This document shows positions 42,261-51,054 of a stretch of 64,000 bases of DNA, one piece after another. Source of the stretch: CATQGW01 sp965262235 (GTDB taxonomy: Bacteria; Chloroflexota; Dehalococcoidia; Bin125); assembly GCA_965262235.1 (NCBI GenBank), contig OZ253504.1, forward strand, positions 1,860,001 through 1,924,000. The letters are read 5' to 3'. Position numbers and translations under genes: made by a program. Each line of letters begins with the position of its first letter. Position 1 is the stretch's first letter. Under the pieces are notes generated by a model. That model made no database searches. It was not told where the DNA came from and saw only the letters and a list, made by a program, of their open reading frames with translations.

Positions 42261-43466
42261 GTGAAATCTACGCCGTTCCAGGTCGCGGTGGCCGAAGCGA
42301 AGATCGAGACGCTGCGCGAGCGGCTGCGTGAGACGCGCTGGCTGCCCGAAGTGCCGGGCTCGGAGTGGCTCTACGGGGTTGATCGCTCCTTCCTGCGCGA
42401 GCTCTGCGACTACTGGGCCGACGGCTTCGACTGGCGCGCCGCGGAGCGCCTGTTGAACGCGTTCCCGCAGTACCGAACGCCGCTGGATTGTCCGAACGGC
42501 GAGACGCTCGAGATTCACTTCTTCCAGCGCCTCAGTTCGCGGCCCGACGCGATCCCGCTGCTGATCCAGCACGGCTGGCCCTCGTCGGTCTTCGAGTTCT
42601 ACAAGCTGATCGATCGCCTCGCGGAGCCCGAAGATCCGAACGCTCCCGCGTTCGATGTCGTGGCGCCCTCGTTGCCCGGCTACGCATGGTCGCAAATTCC
42701 GCGGCGGCGCGGCGTGGGGCCGCCGGCGATCGCCGACATGTGGGTGCAGCTGATGGAGGGTCTCGGTTACGAGCGGTTCGGCTACCACGGCGGCGACTGG
42801 GGCGCGGCGGTTGGCGGCCAGCTCGGCCTACGCCATGAGTCACGACTGCGCGCGTTGCATCTGACCGCGGCGCCGCTCGCGCCGCCAGGCGCTGAGGCGC
42901 GGCCGCAGTCCGAGGGGGAGCGGCGCTTCTTCCGCGATGAGCAGGCGCCGTACGTGCGCGACGACGCGGCGCACCGCGCGATCCATGGCACGCGCTTCCA
43001 GACGCTCTCGTATGGCCTCGCCGACTCCCCCGCCGGGCTGGCGGCGTGGCTGGTCGACAAGTGGTGGATGCTGAGCGACTGCATGACACCGGAGGAAGCG
43101 CCGCGCGGCGGAGATGTGCTGCGGCGCTTCACGATGGACGAGCTGCTCACGACGATCTCGATCTACTGGTTCAGCGAGACGATCAACTCCTCGATGCGCA
43201 TCTATCACGAGGCGGCGCGCCCGGCGGCGACGGTCGAAGCGGAGGTCGGCGGTCAGGTGGCGCTGCGCGCCGGTCAGCGGGTGGGCGCGTCGACCGGGAT
43301 CGTGCGGCTGGTGCGCGGCACGCCGCTGCCGCCGCGCAGCTGGTGCGAGCGCGCGTACAATGTCGCGCACTGGACCGAGTTCCCGGCCGGCGGCCACTTC
43401 CCCGCGATGGAGGAGCCTGAGCTGTTGCTGGCCGACATCCGAACGTTCTTCGCGCAGCACGCATGA
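42261..43466 (+). CDS. EHN-type epoxide hydrolase 2
   Basis: 401 residues from a GTG at 42261. Same order as its neighbour: LRERLRETRWLPEVPGSEWL, QHGWPSS, nucleophile D179 in HGGDWGAAVG, SYGLADSPAGLAAWLVDKWW, and GGHFPAMEEPE. An insert before the C-terminus (ARPAATVEAEVGGQVALRAG) is absent from copy 1 and may alter the substrate pocket. The last four bases overlap the next gene (ATGA), so the pair and the PLP enzyme are probably one operon. Confidence 0.88.
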   Translation: MKSTPFQVAVAEAKIETLRERLRETRWLPEVPGSEWLYGVDRSFLRELCDYWADGFDWRAAERLLNAFPQYRTPLDCPNGETLEIHFFQRLSSRPDAIPLLIQHGWPSSVFEFYKLIDRLAEPEDPNAPAFDVVAPSLPGYAWSQIPRRRGVGPPAIADMWVQLMEGLGYERFGYHGGDWGAAVGGQLGLRHESRLRALHLTAAPLAPPGAEARPQSEGERRFFRDEQAPYVRDDAAHRAIHGTRFQTLSYGLADSPAGLAAWLVDKWWMLSDCMTPEEAPRGGDVLRRFTMDELLTTISIYWFSETINSSMRIYHEAARPAATVEAEVGGQVALRAGQRVGASTGIVRLVRGTPLPPRSWCERAYNVAHWTEFPAGGHFPAMEEPELLLADIRTFFAQHA

Positions 43467-44515
43467 GGCGGCACCGATTGCGCTGCCTGCGCTGCGACGC
43501 GACCGCCGAGCCGACGCTGGAGCTGCGCTGCGGCGAGTGCGGCGGTCTGTTTCGCGTCGACTACGACGATCCGCCTTCGGCCGACGGCCCGCGCCGGGCG
43601 TGGGCGGCGGTCAGGCTGGGCGAGGGCGACACGCCGCTCGTGCGCGTCGAACTCGCGGGTGGCTTCTGGGCGAAGCTCGAGTTTCGCGCGCCCACCGGCT
43701 CCTTCAAGGATCGCGGCGCGGCGATCCTGATCGGTGCGGCGCGGGATTTCGGGGTGCGCGAGTTCGTCGAGGACTCGTCGGGCAACGCCGGCGCGGCGCT
43801 CGCCGCCTACGGCAGCAGCGTTGGGATGCGGGCGCACATCTTCCTGCCCGCCGACGCGCCATGCGCGAAGCTGGCCAAGATTGAGCGCTGGGGCGTCCCG
43901 CACCCTGTTCCGGGGCCGCGCGCGGCCGCATCCGAGGCCGCGCAGCGCTTCGCCGCCGAGCGCGGGCTGCCGTTCCTCTCACACAATCTCAGCCCCTACT
44001 TCGCCGAGGGGATGAAGGTGGTCGCGTGGGAGTTGATCGAGCGGCTCGCCGCGCCGCCCGACCACATCGTGCTGCCGGTCGGCAACGGCTCGCTGCTGCT
44101 CGGCCTCCAGCGCGGTTTCGAGGAACTCCTGGCAATCGGCAGACTCGATCGCCTCCCCCGTCTGCACGCCGCCCAGTCCGAGTCGGTCGAGCCGCTGGTC
44201 GCCGCCGTGAACGGGCGAGCGACGCGACCGGCGATGGCGACCGTCGCCGACGGCATCGCCGTCGCGTCGCCACCGCGGCTCGACGAGATGGTCGCGGCCA
44301 TCCGCGCATCTGGCGGCACGGCAACAGCCGTCCCCGAAGCGGCGATCCTCGCTGCACAGCGCCAGCTCGCCCAACACGATCTCGCCTGCGAACCCACCTC
44401 CGCCGTCCCGCTCGTCGCCGTCAACCACCTCCGCGCCAGCGGCGTGATCGCCGACGCCGACCATGTCGTCCTCCCGCTTACGGGGGCTGTGCTCGGGGAG
44501 GGTGGCCGCAGCTGA
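43463..44515 (+). CDS. threonine-synthase-like PLP enzyme
   Basis: 350 residues with an N-terminal CLRC...CGEC zinc ribbon and a fold II PLP core: FRAPTGSFKDRGAA (Schiff-base lysine), DSSGNAGAALAAY, LPVGNGSLLLGLQRGFEEL and VLPLTGAVLGEGG. It is about 60 residues shorter than the ThrC at 39495 and lacks its C-terminal GGGLKT end. Such proteins are often labelled threonine synthase or pyridoxal-dependent lyase; the true substrate is uncertain. Translation is coupled to epoxide hydrolase 2 by a four-base overlap. Confidence 0.75.
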   Translation: MRRHRLRCLRCDATAEPTLELRCGECGGLFRVDYDDPPSADGPRRAWAAVRLGEGDTPLVRVELAGGFWAKLEFRAPTGSFKDRGAAILIGAARDFGVREFVEDSSGNAGAALAAYGSSVGMRAHIFLPADAPCAKLAKIERWGVPHPVPGPRAAASEAAQRFAAERGLPFLSHNLSPYFAEGMKVVAWELIERLAAPPDHIVLPVGNGSLLLGLQRGFEELLAIGRLDRLPRLHAAQSESVEPLVAAVNGRATRPAMATVADGIAVASPPRLDEMVAAIRASGGTATAVPEAAILAAQRQLAQHDLACEPTSAVPLVAVNHLRASGVIADADHVVLPLTGAVLGEGGRS

Positions 44516-44554
44516 TCGCGGGGTAGGCTGAGGGGCAAAGGGGTTGAGGCGCCG

Positions 44555-46768
44555 ATGTCGGCAATCAGCTCGGGCTCGCGGCGGCCGTCCGGGCGGGTCG
44601 CCTTGCCCAGTTTGCCCTACTGGATCTGGCGACGCCTGACCTCGGTGCGGTGGGCGATTGGGCTGATCCTTGGGGCGGCGCTGTTTTCTGCCGCGGGGGT
44701 GATCATCCCCCAGGTGCCGCCGCAGCTGATCGGCATCCCCGGGCAGATCGAGGCGCACATCGATGCGCAGCGCGGGACGTGGGGGTGGGCGACCGACCCG
44801 CTGGCCGAGTTTCCCTGGTTCTATGACGCCAACGGCGGCATCTTCAACCTCTACCAACAGCCCTACTGGTACGCGCTGATCGCGCTGGTGGCGGTGGCGA
44901 TCGCTGTCTGCACGGTCAGCCGCTCAGCGCCGATCTGGCGAACGGTGCGGCGGCCGCCGCGACGCGTCAACGCTGCGTACTTCGAGCGGGCGCGGCATCG
45001 CTACTCACGCGACCTGGCGGCGCCGCTGCCGCTTGCGGAGAGCGTCGCGGTGGTGACCACCGCGCTGCAGCGCCGCCGCTACCGCGTTGAGCAGATCGCC
45101 GAGGCGGACGGCGCGGTCGAGCTGTTCGCGGACCGCTTCGGCTGGAGCCAGCTGGCCACGTTCGTCACGCATCTCGCGCTGCTGCTGCTGCTGGGCGCAA
45201 CGCTGACCACGAAGTTCGGCGGCGAGGAGTATCAGTTCTGGGTCGCGGAGGGCGAGAGCCACCCGCTCTTCGCGCCGGGCGCCGAGCGGCCGCAGGTGCA
45301 GATCATCGTCGACGACGCGATCGCTCGGTTCGCCGACGACGGGCAGGCGCTCGACTTCCGCAGCGTCTTGCGCGTCGCCGAGGGCGGGACGGAGGTCGCC
45401 GGCGGCGAGGTGACCGTCAACGGGCCGCTACACGCTGCCGGGTATCGCTTCCACCAGGCCTCCTATTGGGAGCACGGCGCGCCGCTGCGCGTCTACGAGC
45501 ACGACTCCGGTCAGCTGGTCTACGCGGAGACTCACTTCCTCGACCAGCAGCTCGTTGGGCCGCGGATCCGGATCGAGCGATCGGGGGCGCTGGTGAGCGA
45601 AGAGGTGCTGAGCCTGCAGTACGCCGTCGCCGGCGATGCACCGGAGGGCGCGGCGTACACGCTGGTGGCGCTCGACGCGAGCCGTAGCCTCGCGCTGACG
45701 CTGATCCCCTTGGAGACAGGGATCGACTTCTGGTACCGCGTCGTCGACGTCCCCGCGCGCTCGCCCATGGCGGAGAGACTGACGCTCGCCGAGCTTGGGG
45801 TGGGCGCTGAAGCTCCGTGGGCGCCGCGGCTGCGTCTGGTTGGAGACGACGGAGAGCTGCTGGTCGACGGACTGGTCGGCCTCGATCAGGCGCTCCAGGA
45901 CGGTGACGCGCGCCTGGCGACCCTGACGCTGCCATCGGGCGAGCGGCTCGCGGTCGGGTTCCGCTCGGTGGGCGCGGAGCGTGAGTTCTTCTACTACTCG
46001 TTCGACGACGAATCGGCCCGCGGCGCGCTGGCGGCCGGCGGGTCGGCGCGGGTCGGCGCGGCGACGCTTGAGTATCTCGGCGAAGCGCGCGACACGACAC
46101 AGCAGGGCCGCCTCGAGGCGGGCGAGCGCCGACAGGTGGGGACGATCGACCTCACCTACCTCGGCTCCGAGTCGGTCTTCTACGCGGTGGTCGGCGACGT
46201 GCCAGGCGCCGACGGTGACACGCTCGTGGCGCTCGAGCGCTTCGGCCAGGCGCGGACGGCGGAGACCTTCAACGCGATGGGTGGCGAGGATGTCGAGCTG
46301 GCCGTCGGCTCCAACGCGACGAGCAGCGGCGGGCAGGTTGGACGGCCCGCGCGAATGGTGCTCGGGCTCGGCGGTGAGACGCCGCGGATCGAGCTCGACG
46401 AGGGCGAGGACATCGTCGCCAACGGCTACCGCTATGAGTTCAGCGGTCCGCGCGAGTTCACCGGGCTCAACGTGCGCCGCGACCCGGGCGGGATCGTGTT
46501 CTGGGTCGGCGTGGCGCTGGGCGTGATCGGCATGTCGATGACGTTCTTCGTCCCGCGTCGGCGCGTCTGGGCGCGGGTCACGAGCGAGCGCGTTGCGCTG
46601 GCCGGCCAGGCCGGCCACGGCGTGCGTCTGAGCCGCGAGCTGCAGGTCATCGGCGACGAGTCGGCGGGCGATATCGAGAAGGTCAAGGCCTCAAAGCGCC
46701 GCTGGCTACGCGGCCGCTACAGCGAGGACTACGCTGCAGGAGCGACCGACGAGGACGAGGCCAGATGA
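44555..46768 (+). CDS. resB: ResB-type cytochrome c biogenesis protein
   Basis: 737 residues. N-terminal membrane segments (SVRWAIGLILGAALFSAAGV, YWYALIALVAVAIAVCTV), a third after FVTHLALLLLLGATL, a long extracytoplasmic domain, and a last membrane helix at GGIVFWVGVALGVIGMSMTF followed by FVPRRRVWARV, the standard ResB/Ccs1 plan. With a CcsA/ResC partner it brings heme to apocytochromes c outside the membrane; no ccsA is in this window. The extracytoplasmic part is larger than in Bacillus ResB. It fits with the cytochrome b genes at the right end of the window. It overlaps the next gene by four bases. Confidence 0.85.
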   Translation: MSAISSGSRRPSGRVALPSLPYWIWRRLTSVRWAIGLILGAALFSAAGVIIPQVPPQLIGIPGQIEAHIDAQRGTWGWATDPLAEFPWFYDANGGIFNLYQQPYWYALIALVAVAIAVCTVSRSAPIWRTVRRPPRRVNAAYFERARHRYSRDLAAPLPLAESVAVVTTALQRRRYRVEQIAEADGAVELFADRFGWSQLATFVTHLALLLLLGATLTTKFGGEEYQFWVAEGESHPLFAPGAERPQVQIIVDDAIARFADDGQALDFRSVLRVAEGGTEVAGGEVTVNGPLHAAGYRFHQASYWEHGAPLRVYEHDSGQLVYAETHFLDQQLVGPRIRIERSGALVSEEVLSLQYAVAGDAPEGAAYTLVALDASRSLALTLIPLETGIDFWYRVVDVPARSPMAERLTLAELGVGAEAPWAPRLRLVGDDGELLVDGLVGLDQALQDGDARLATLTLPSGERLAVGFRSVGAEREFFYYSFDDESARGALAAGGSARVGAATLEYLGEARDTTQQGRLEAGERRQVGTIDLTYLGSESVFYAVVGDVPGADGDTLVALERFGQARTAETFNAMGGEDVELAVGSNATSSGGQVGRPARMVLGLGGETPRIELDEGEDIVANGYRYEFSGPREFTGLNVRRDPGGIVFWVGVALGVIGMSMTFFVPRRRVWARVTSERVALAGQAGHGVRLSRELQVIGDESAGDIEKVKASKRRWLRGRYSEDYAAGATDEDEAR

Positions 46769-48348
46769 CAGAGACGGCGGGGCTGGAGAGCACGCTCTTC
46801 TACGGCGATAACCTGGAGGTGCTGCGCGCCGAGTTCCCCGACGACTCGGTTGACCTGATTTACCTCGATCCGCCGTTCAACTCCAACGCGACATACAACG
46901 TGCTGTTCAAGGACGAGAGCGGCAACACCGCGCCGTCGCAGATTCGGGCATTCAACGACACTTGGCACTGGGGGCCGGACGCAGTCGACGCGTTGCTCGA
47001 CCTCAATGGCACGGCCGCGGGCAACCTGTTGAACTCGCTGGCGGACTCGGTCGGTGAGAACCAACTCACCGCCTACCTGTGCATGATGGGCGTGCGCCTG
47101 TTCGAGCTGCGCCGCGTGCTGAAGCCGACCGGGAACATCTTCCTGCACTGCGATCCGACCGCGAGCCACTATCTTAAGTTGCTGATGGACGCGGTGTTCG
47201 GCGCGGCCAACTTCCGCAATGAGATCGTCTGGCGCCGGGCGCTCGCCAAGGGACTCGCGAGTAGACGGCTGCCGCGCAACCATGACATCATCCTGTGCTA
47301 CTCCGCCAGCCCCGATTCGTTCTGGAACGATGACGAGGCGTTCATCCCGTATGACATTGCGAAGCTCGACGAAAAGACGACGGAGCAATACAAGCTGCAG
47401 GACGCCGACGGTCGCCGATACCAGCTGACTAGCCTGCTCAATCCAAACCCCGATCGTCCCAATCTGACGTACGAATTCCTCGGCGTCACGCGGGTCTGGC
47501 GCTGGTCTCGCGAGCGGATGGAGGCCGCCTACGACGCGGGTTTGGTGATCCAGACCGATCGCGGTCGCGTGCCGCAGATCAAGTGCTATCTGGACGAACA
47601 GCGCGGCATCCCGCTCGGCGACATCTGGGACGAGGGCGTGCCGCCGCTGGGCGCGCGGGACGGCGCGCGGAGTGGCTACCAGACGCAGAAGCCGCCCGAG
47701 CTGCTGGAGCGAATCGTCAACCTCGCATCGCGGCGCGGTGACCTCGTGCTCGATCCATTCTGCGGCTGCGGCACCGCCGTGGTCGCCGCGCAAAACCTCG
47801 GTCGGCGCTGGGCTGGAATCGACATCACGCATCTCGCGATCGGCATTGTCGAAGATTGGTTTCTCGAGATCGGAGTTCGACCGAGCATCATCGGCGCGCC
47901 ACAGGACCTGGCCTCTGCCCGCGACCTTGGGAGTCGCGATCCTTTCCAGTTTGAAACCTGGGCCATCCAGCGGCTGCGAGGCTTTCGCCCCAACGAGCAG
48001 CAGCGCGGCGATGGAGGGATCGACGGGCGGATGCGCTTTCGCAAGGCGGAAGGGCGGCGGCGACCGGATGGACTGGCCGTAGCGCAGGTGAAATCTGGTC
48101 GCGTGAACCCCGGCGATGTCCAGGCGTTTCGCGGCGCGCTCGCCGACGCGAAGGCGCATCTCGGCGTGTTCGTGACGCTCGACGAAGTGAGCGATGGCGT
48201 GCACGCGGCCGCTCGTCGGGCGGGCCGCGTGGCGATCGGCGAGCGTGAGTATCCAGTCGTTCAGCTCTGGTCCCTGGTCGATCACTTCGCAGGGCGCCTG
48301 CCCGATCTTCCAATTCCCGCTTCCTGGGAGCGACGGCGTCTGCTGTAA
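46765..48348 (+). CDS. DNA methyltransferase fused to Mrr-type endonuclease
   Basis: 527 residues. Residues 1 to about 370 are a beta-type N6/N4 methyltransferase: LIYLDPPFNSNATYN (DPPF at 35-38), a middle target region, and the SAM motif LDPFCGCGTAVVAA near 330. Residues about 390-505 read FETWAIQRLRGF, QQRGDGGIDGRM and LAVAQVKSGRVNPGDV, the G-x-D...QxK core of Mrr_cat (PF04471). The protein thus combines modification and a probable restriction domain in one chain, like type IIG enzymes but with a C-terminal nuclease. No separate R gene or specificity subunit is near. The start overlaps resB by four bases, although the genes have no obvious functional link. Confidence 0.85.
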   Translation: MTETAGLESTLFYGDNLEVLRAEFPDDSVDLIYLDPPFNSNATYNVLFKDESGNTAPSQIRAFNDTWHWGPDAVDALLDLNGTAAGNLLNSLADSVGENQLTAYLCMMGVRLFELRRVLKPTGNIFLHCDPTASHYLKLLMDAVFGAANFRNEIVWRRALAKGLASRRLPRNHDIILCYSASPDSFWNDDEAFIPYDIAKLDEKTTEQYKLQDADGRRYQLTSLLNPNPDRPNLTYEFLGVTRVWRWSRERMEAAYDAGLVIQTDRGRVPQIKCYLDEQRGIPLGDIWDEGVPPLGARDGARSGYQTQKPPELLERIVNLASRRGDLVLDPFCGCGTAVVAAQNLGRRWAGIDITHLAIGIVEDWFLEIGVRPSIIGAPQDLASARDLGSRDPFQFETWAIQRLRGFRPNEQQRGDGGIDGRMRFRKAEGRRRPDGLAVAQVKSGRVNPGDVQAFRGALADAKAHLGVFVTLDEVSDGVHAAARRAGRVAIGEREYPVVQLWSLVDHFAGRLPDLPIPASWERRRLL

Positions 48349-48393
48349 GGCGACGGCGGCCGCTGTTCGGGCGCTGCGCGATATGGTCCCTCT

Positions 48394-49341
48394 GTGCCAA
48401 TCTCGCTGATCGCATTCATCAACATTCGCATCAATCCGGTGCTGATCGACACGGGTGGGTTTGCGATCACCTGGCACGGGTTGTTCACGGCGATCGGGAT
48501 CGCGGCGGGCGTGTGGCTGGCGATTCGGCTCGCGCAGCTGGCGCGGCTCAACGAGGACGACTCGATGAGCATCGCGGTGGTCTCGGTCGTATTCGGGATC
48601 GTCGGCGCGCGGCTGCTCTGGGTCTTCGAGCACACCGACCAGATTCACAGCGTCGGCGATGTGTTCGCCGTGACCGATGGCGGGATTTCGGTCTACGGGG
48701 CGATGATCGGCGGGGTGCTCGGGGGATTCATCTACGTCTCGATCTTCAAGCGCTCGTTTCCCAAGTGGGTCGCGCTCGATGTCGCCGCACCGGGGATGAT
48801 TCTGGGCCAGGCGATCGGCCGGCTCGGTGACTTCGTCAACGGCGAGCATTTCGCCTCGCAGTCCAGCCTGCCCTGGGCCTTCCGCTACACGCATCCGCAG
48901 ACCGACGGGCCCTGGGCCGTCTGGGCGGACGGCAACCCGGTCGGGAACTGGTTCCGCGGCTCGCTCGAGCGCGCCGGCGAAATGCCCGTGCCGGTGCATC
49001 CGGTGGCCGGCGGCTACGAGTTGCTGCTCGACTTCATGATTCTCGGCGTGCTGCTCTGGATGCGCCGCTTCCCGATCGGCGATGGTTGGCGCTTCGTCGT
49101 CTACGTGCTGGCCTACGGCGCGGTGCGCGGCACGCTGGCGATCATGCGCACCGATGAGGCGCTCGTCGCCGGGGTGCTCTCCGTGCCTCAGCTGACCGCG
49201 ATCGTCACCGGGATCGCCGCGCTGGTCATGGCTGCGCACCTGCTGCGCCGCGACAGGGGCCACAGCGCAGGCGGGGGATCGCCCCCGCGCGGTCCGCGGC
49301 GTCGCGGCCGCGTGATGCGCGGCGGCCTCGCCAGGGGCTGA
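48394..49341 (+). CDS. lgt: prolipoprotein diacylglyceryl transferase
   Basis: 315 residues with a GTG start. Seven membrane helices; the Lgt signature is GQAIGRLGDFVNGEHFA, preceded by TWHGLFTAIGIAAGV and GISVYGAMIGGVLGG. HPVAGGYELLLDF and YGAVRGTLAIMRTDE carry the other conserved polar residues. It transfers diacylglycerol to the lipobox cysteine of prolipoproteins before LspA cleaves. The basic C-terminal tail is poorly conserved in the family. Confidence 0.95.
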   Translation: MPISLIAFINIRINPVLIDTGGFAITWHGLFTAIGIAAGVWLAIRLAQLARLNEDDSMSIAVVSVVFGIVGARLLWVFEHTDQIHSVGDVFAVTDGGISVYGAMIGGVLGGFIYVSIFKRSFPKWVALDVAAPGMILGQAIGRLGDFVNGEHFASQSSLPWAFRYTHPQTDGPWAVWADGNPVGNWFRGSLERAGEMPVPVHPVAGGYELLLDFMILGVLLWMRRFPIGDGWRFVVYVLAYGAVRGTLAIMRTDEALVAGVLSVPQLTAIVTGIAALVMAAHLLRRDRGHSAGGGSPPRGPRRRGRVMRGGLARG

Positions 49342-49348
49342 GCCCGCC

Positions 49349-49657
49349 ATGCCCACAGAGCCGTCCACCGAGCAGCCGACAGACACGCCCGCAGAACCGC
49401 GACTAGTGCTCTACCGCCGCGCCGAATGCTCGGCCTGCGACCGGGCGACCGACGCCCTGCGGTCGATCGCCAGCGTCGTGGGAGTGAGGTGGGAGGAGCG
49501 TGAGGTGGACGGCGACACCGAGCTACAGGCCCGCTACGGGGCGCGTGTCCCGGTGATCGTGCTGGAGGGCGACCGCGAGCCGGTCGAGCTGGCTGCGACC
49601 CACGTCAACGCAGCGGCGCTCGCGCGCGACGTGCGCGCAGCGCTTAGACGTGCTTAG
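49349..49657 (+). CDS. glutaredoxin-like thiol protein
   Basis: 102 residues. After a 17-residue acidic leader comes LVLYRRAECSACDRATDALR with a CxxC pair, then a cis-proline RVPVIVLEGD, the glutaredoxin/DUF836 plan. It may act as a thiol-disulfide reductant. It lies seven bp after lgt and its stop overlaps the convergent cysH stop by four bases, so a role as reductant of CysH is possible but only suggested by position. Confidence 0.78.
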   Translation: MPTEPSTEQPTDTPAEPRLVLYRRAECSACDRATDALRSIASVVGVRWEEREVDGDTELQARYGARVPVIVLEGDREPVELAATHVNAAALARDVRAALRRA

Positions 49658-50421
49658 ACGTGCGGCTCGCTGAGGTTGATCTCGTGCAGCCCGCACTCTT
49701 TCTGCGTCGCCTCTTCCCACCACCATCGACCGGCCCGCTCGTGCTCGCCGGGGTGCGTCGCGCGGGTGCAGGGCTCGCAGCCGATCGACTTGAAGCCGCG
49801 GTCGTGCAGCGGGTTGTAGGGCACGCCATACGTCTGGATGTAGTCCCACACCTGCATCGATGAGAAGTTCGCCAGCGGATTGAACTTGACCATCGGCTCG
49901 GCCGCGCGTCCGAATCCAGCATCGAGCTGCACCACCGGGAGGTCGGAGCGGGTGCCGGGGCTCTGGTCCTTGCGCTGGCCGGTCGCGTAGGCGCTCACGC
50001 CGTGCAGCGCGCGGCCGAGCGGCTCGACTTTGCGGATCCCGCAGCATTCCTGATGCCCGTCGCGGCGGAAGGAGAACAGTCCCTTCTCGCGCACCAGCGC
50101 CTCGAGCGGCGCGGCCTGCGGGCTGACCAGCTCGATGGTGATCCCGTAGTGCTCGCGGACGCGCTCGATGAACGTCAACGTCTCGCCGTGCAGCCGCCCC
50201 GTGTCGAGCGAGAAGACGCGGAACGCGTCGGCGCCGGCGGCGCGCTGCGCCATGTCGATCAGCACGACATCCTCCGCGCCGCTGAAGGAGATGCTCAACC
50301 CCGGGAACTGGGCGAGCGCCTCGGCCAGGATGTCGGCCGGATGGCTGCGCTCGAGCCGCGCTGCGGCCTGCTCAACGTCGTATTCGGTGCGCAGAGTGTC
50401 ATGTGAAGTGTCATGTGACAT
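49654..50421 (-). CDS. cysH: assimilatory adenylylsulfate (APS) reductase
   Basis: 255 residues from the ATG at 50421. The PAPS-reductase fold shows ISFSGAEDVVLIDMA, FSLDTGRLHGET and KDQSPGTRSDL. Two cysteine pairs, HQECCGIRKVEPL and IGCEPCTRATHPG, ligate a [4Fe-4S] cluster, which marks the APS-using rather than PAPS-using type; the catalytic cysteine is in ECGLH near the C-terminus. It reduces APS to sulfite. The gene faces the Rrf2 regulator across 129 bp. The only sulfurylase-like gene in this window looks inactive, so APS must come from elsewhere in the genome. Confidence 0.92.
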   Translation of the reverse strand: MSHDTSHDTLRTEYDVEQAAARLERSHPADILAEALAQFPGLSISFSGAEDVVLIDMAQRAAGADAFRVFSLDTGRLHGETLTFIERVREHYGITIELVSPQAAPLEALVREKGLFSFRRDGHQECCGIRKVEPLGRALHGVSAYATGQRKDQSPGTRSDLPVVQLDAGFGRAAEPMVKFNPLANFSSMQVWDYIQTYGVPYNPLHDRGFKSIGCEPCTRATHPGEHERAGRWWWEEATQKECGLHEINLSEPHV

Positions 50422-50445
50422 GTTGAACTCGCGGGTGTTGGGCGA

Positions 50446-50463
50446 AACCGGACTATTTCGGTT
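50446..50463. promoter_or_regulatory. candidate operator between cysH and the Rrf2 gene
   Basis: AACCG (50446-50450) and CGGTT (50459-50463) form an inverted repeat around an AT-containing spacer. It lies 25 bp upstream of cysH and 88 bp upstream of the regulator. TTGACA on the cysH strand (complement of 50469-50474) may be a -35 box, though no good -10 follows. A site for the neighbouring Rrf2 protein is a guess from position. Confidence 0.3.
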
Positions 50464-50550
50464 AGGATTGTCAACATCGTAGCGCCGAGGGGCCGATCGA
50501 GCCCTCCTCTGAACCCTCGCGAGCTGCCATCGGGAAGCGATCCGTTCGCC

Positions 50551-50985
50551 ATGATGAAGCTGGCCAGCACGAGCGACTACGGCATTCGGGCGCTCGTCGA
50601 CCTTGCCCAGCACGAGGGCGCCGGCCCGATTCCCAGCAGCGAGATCGCCGCCCGCCAGGGCATCCCCGATTCGCTGGTGGGCCAGGTGCTCGGGCGCTTG
50701 CGAACCTCGGGCTTCATCCGTTCAACGCGCGGCGCGCACGGCGGCCATCAGCTGGCCATGCCCTCCGCTCAGATCCGGCTCGACCAGGTGGTTCAGGCGC
50801 TCGAAGGCCCGATCGTGCCCGGCGCCTGCCTCGACAACGCGCCGATCGAGCGCTGTACCGGGGCCGCCGCACAGGTCCGCCTCTGGGCGGATGTGCGCGC
50901 GGCCATTCTGGAGGTCCTCAACGGGCGCACTATCGAGGACCTCGCCCAGCAGGAGGCCGCCACCGGCGGTCGCTATCACATCTGA
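50551..50985 (+). CDS. Rrf2-family transcription regulator
   Basis: 144 residues. The winged helix reads KLASTSDYGIRALVDLAQHE, IPSSEIAARQGIPDSLVGQV and GFIRSTRGAHGGHQLA, typical Rrf2. Only two cysteines (C93 and C102 region, ACLDNAPIERC) remain instead of the three that hold an Fe-S cluster in IscR/NsrR, so it is more like CymR, the cysteine-metabolism repressor that works with CysK. The position next to cysH and cysK supports control of sulfur assimilation. Confidence 0.85.
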   Translation: MMKLASTSDYGIRALVDLAQHEGAGPIPSSEIAARQGIPDSLVGQVLGRLRTSGFIRSTRGAHGGHQLAMPSAQIRLDQVVQALEGPIVPGACLDNAPIERCTGAAAQVRLWADVRAAILEVLNGRTIEDLAQQEAATGGRYHI

Positions 50986-51054
50986 CCACACGACTGACCA
51001 CACGACCCGGCACAGCATCAATCACACAGGCCGGCGCACAGCGAATGACCAACG

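Noticed and set aside
46729..49386. Very long open frame on the minus strand (about 885 codons) opposite the methyltransferase-Mrr and lgt genes
   Set aside because: Antisense shadow: it has low-complexity H/R/D/P-rich sequence, no family pattern, and it crosses three well-recognised genes on the other strand. Long antisense frames are expected in GC-rich coding DNA.
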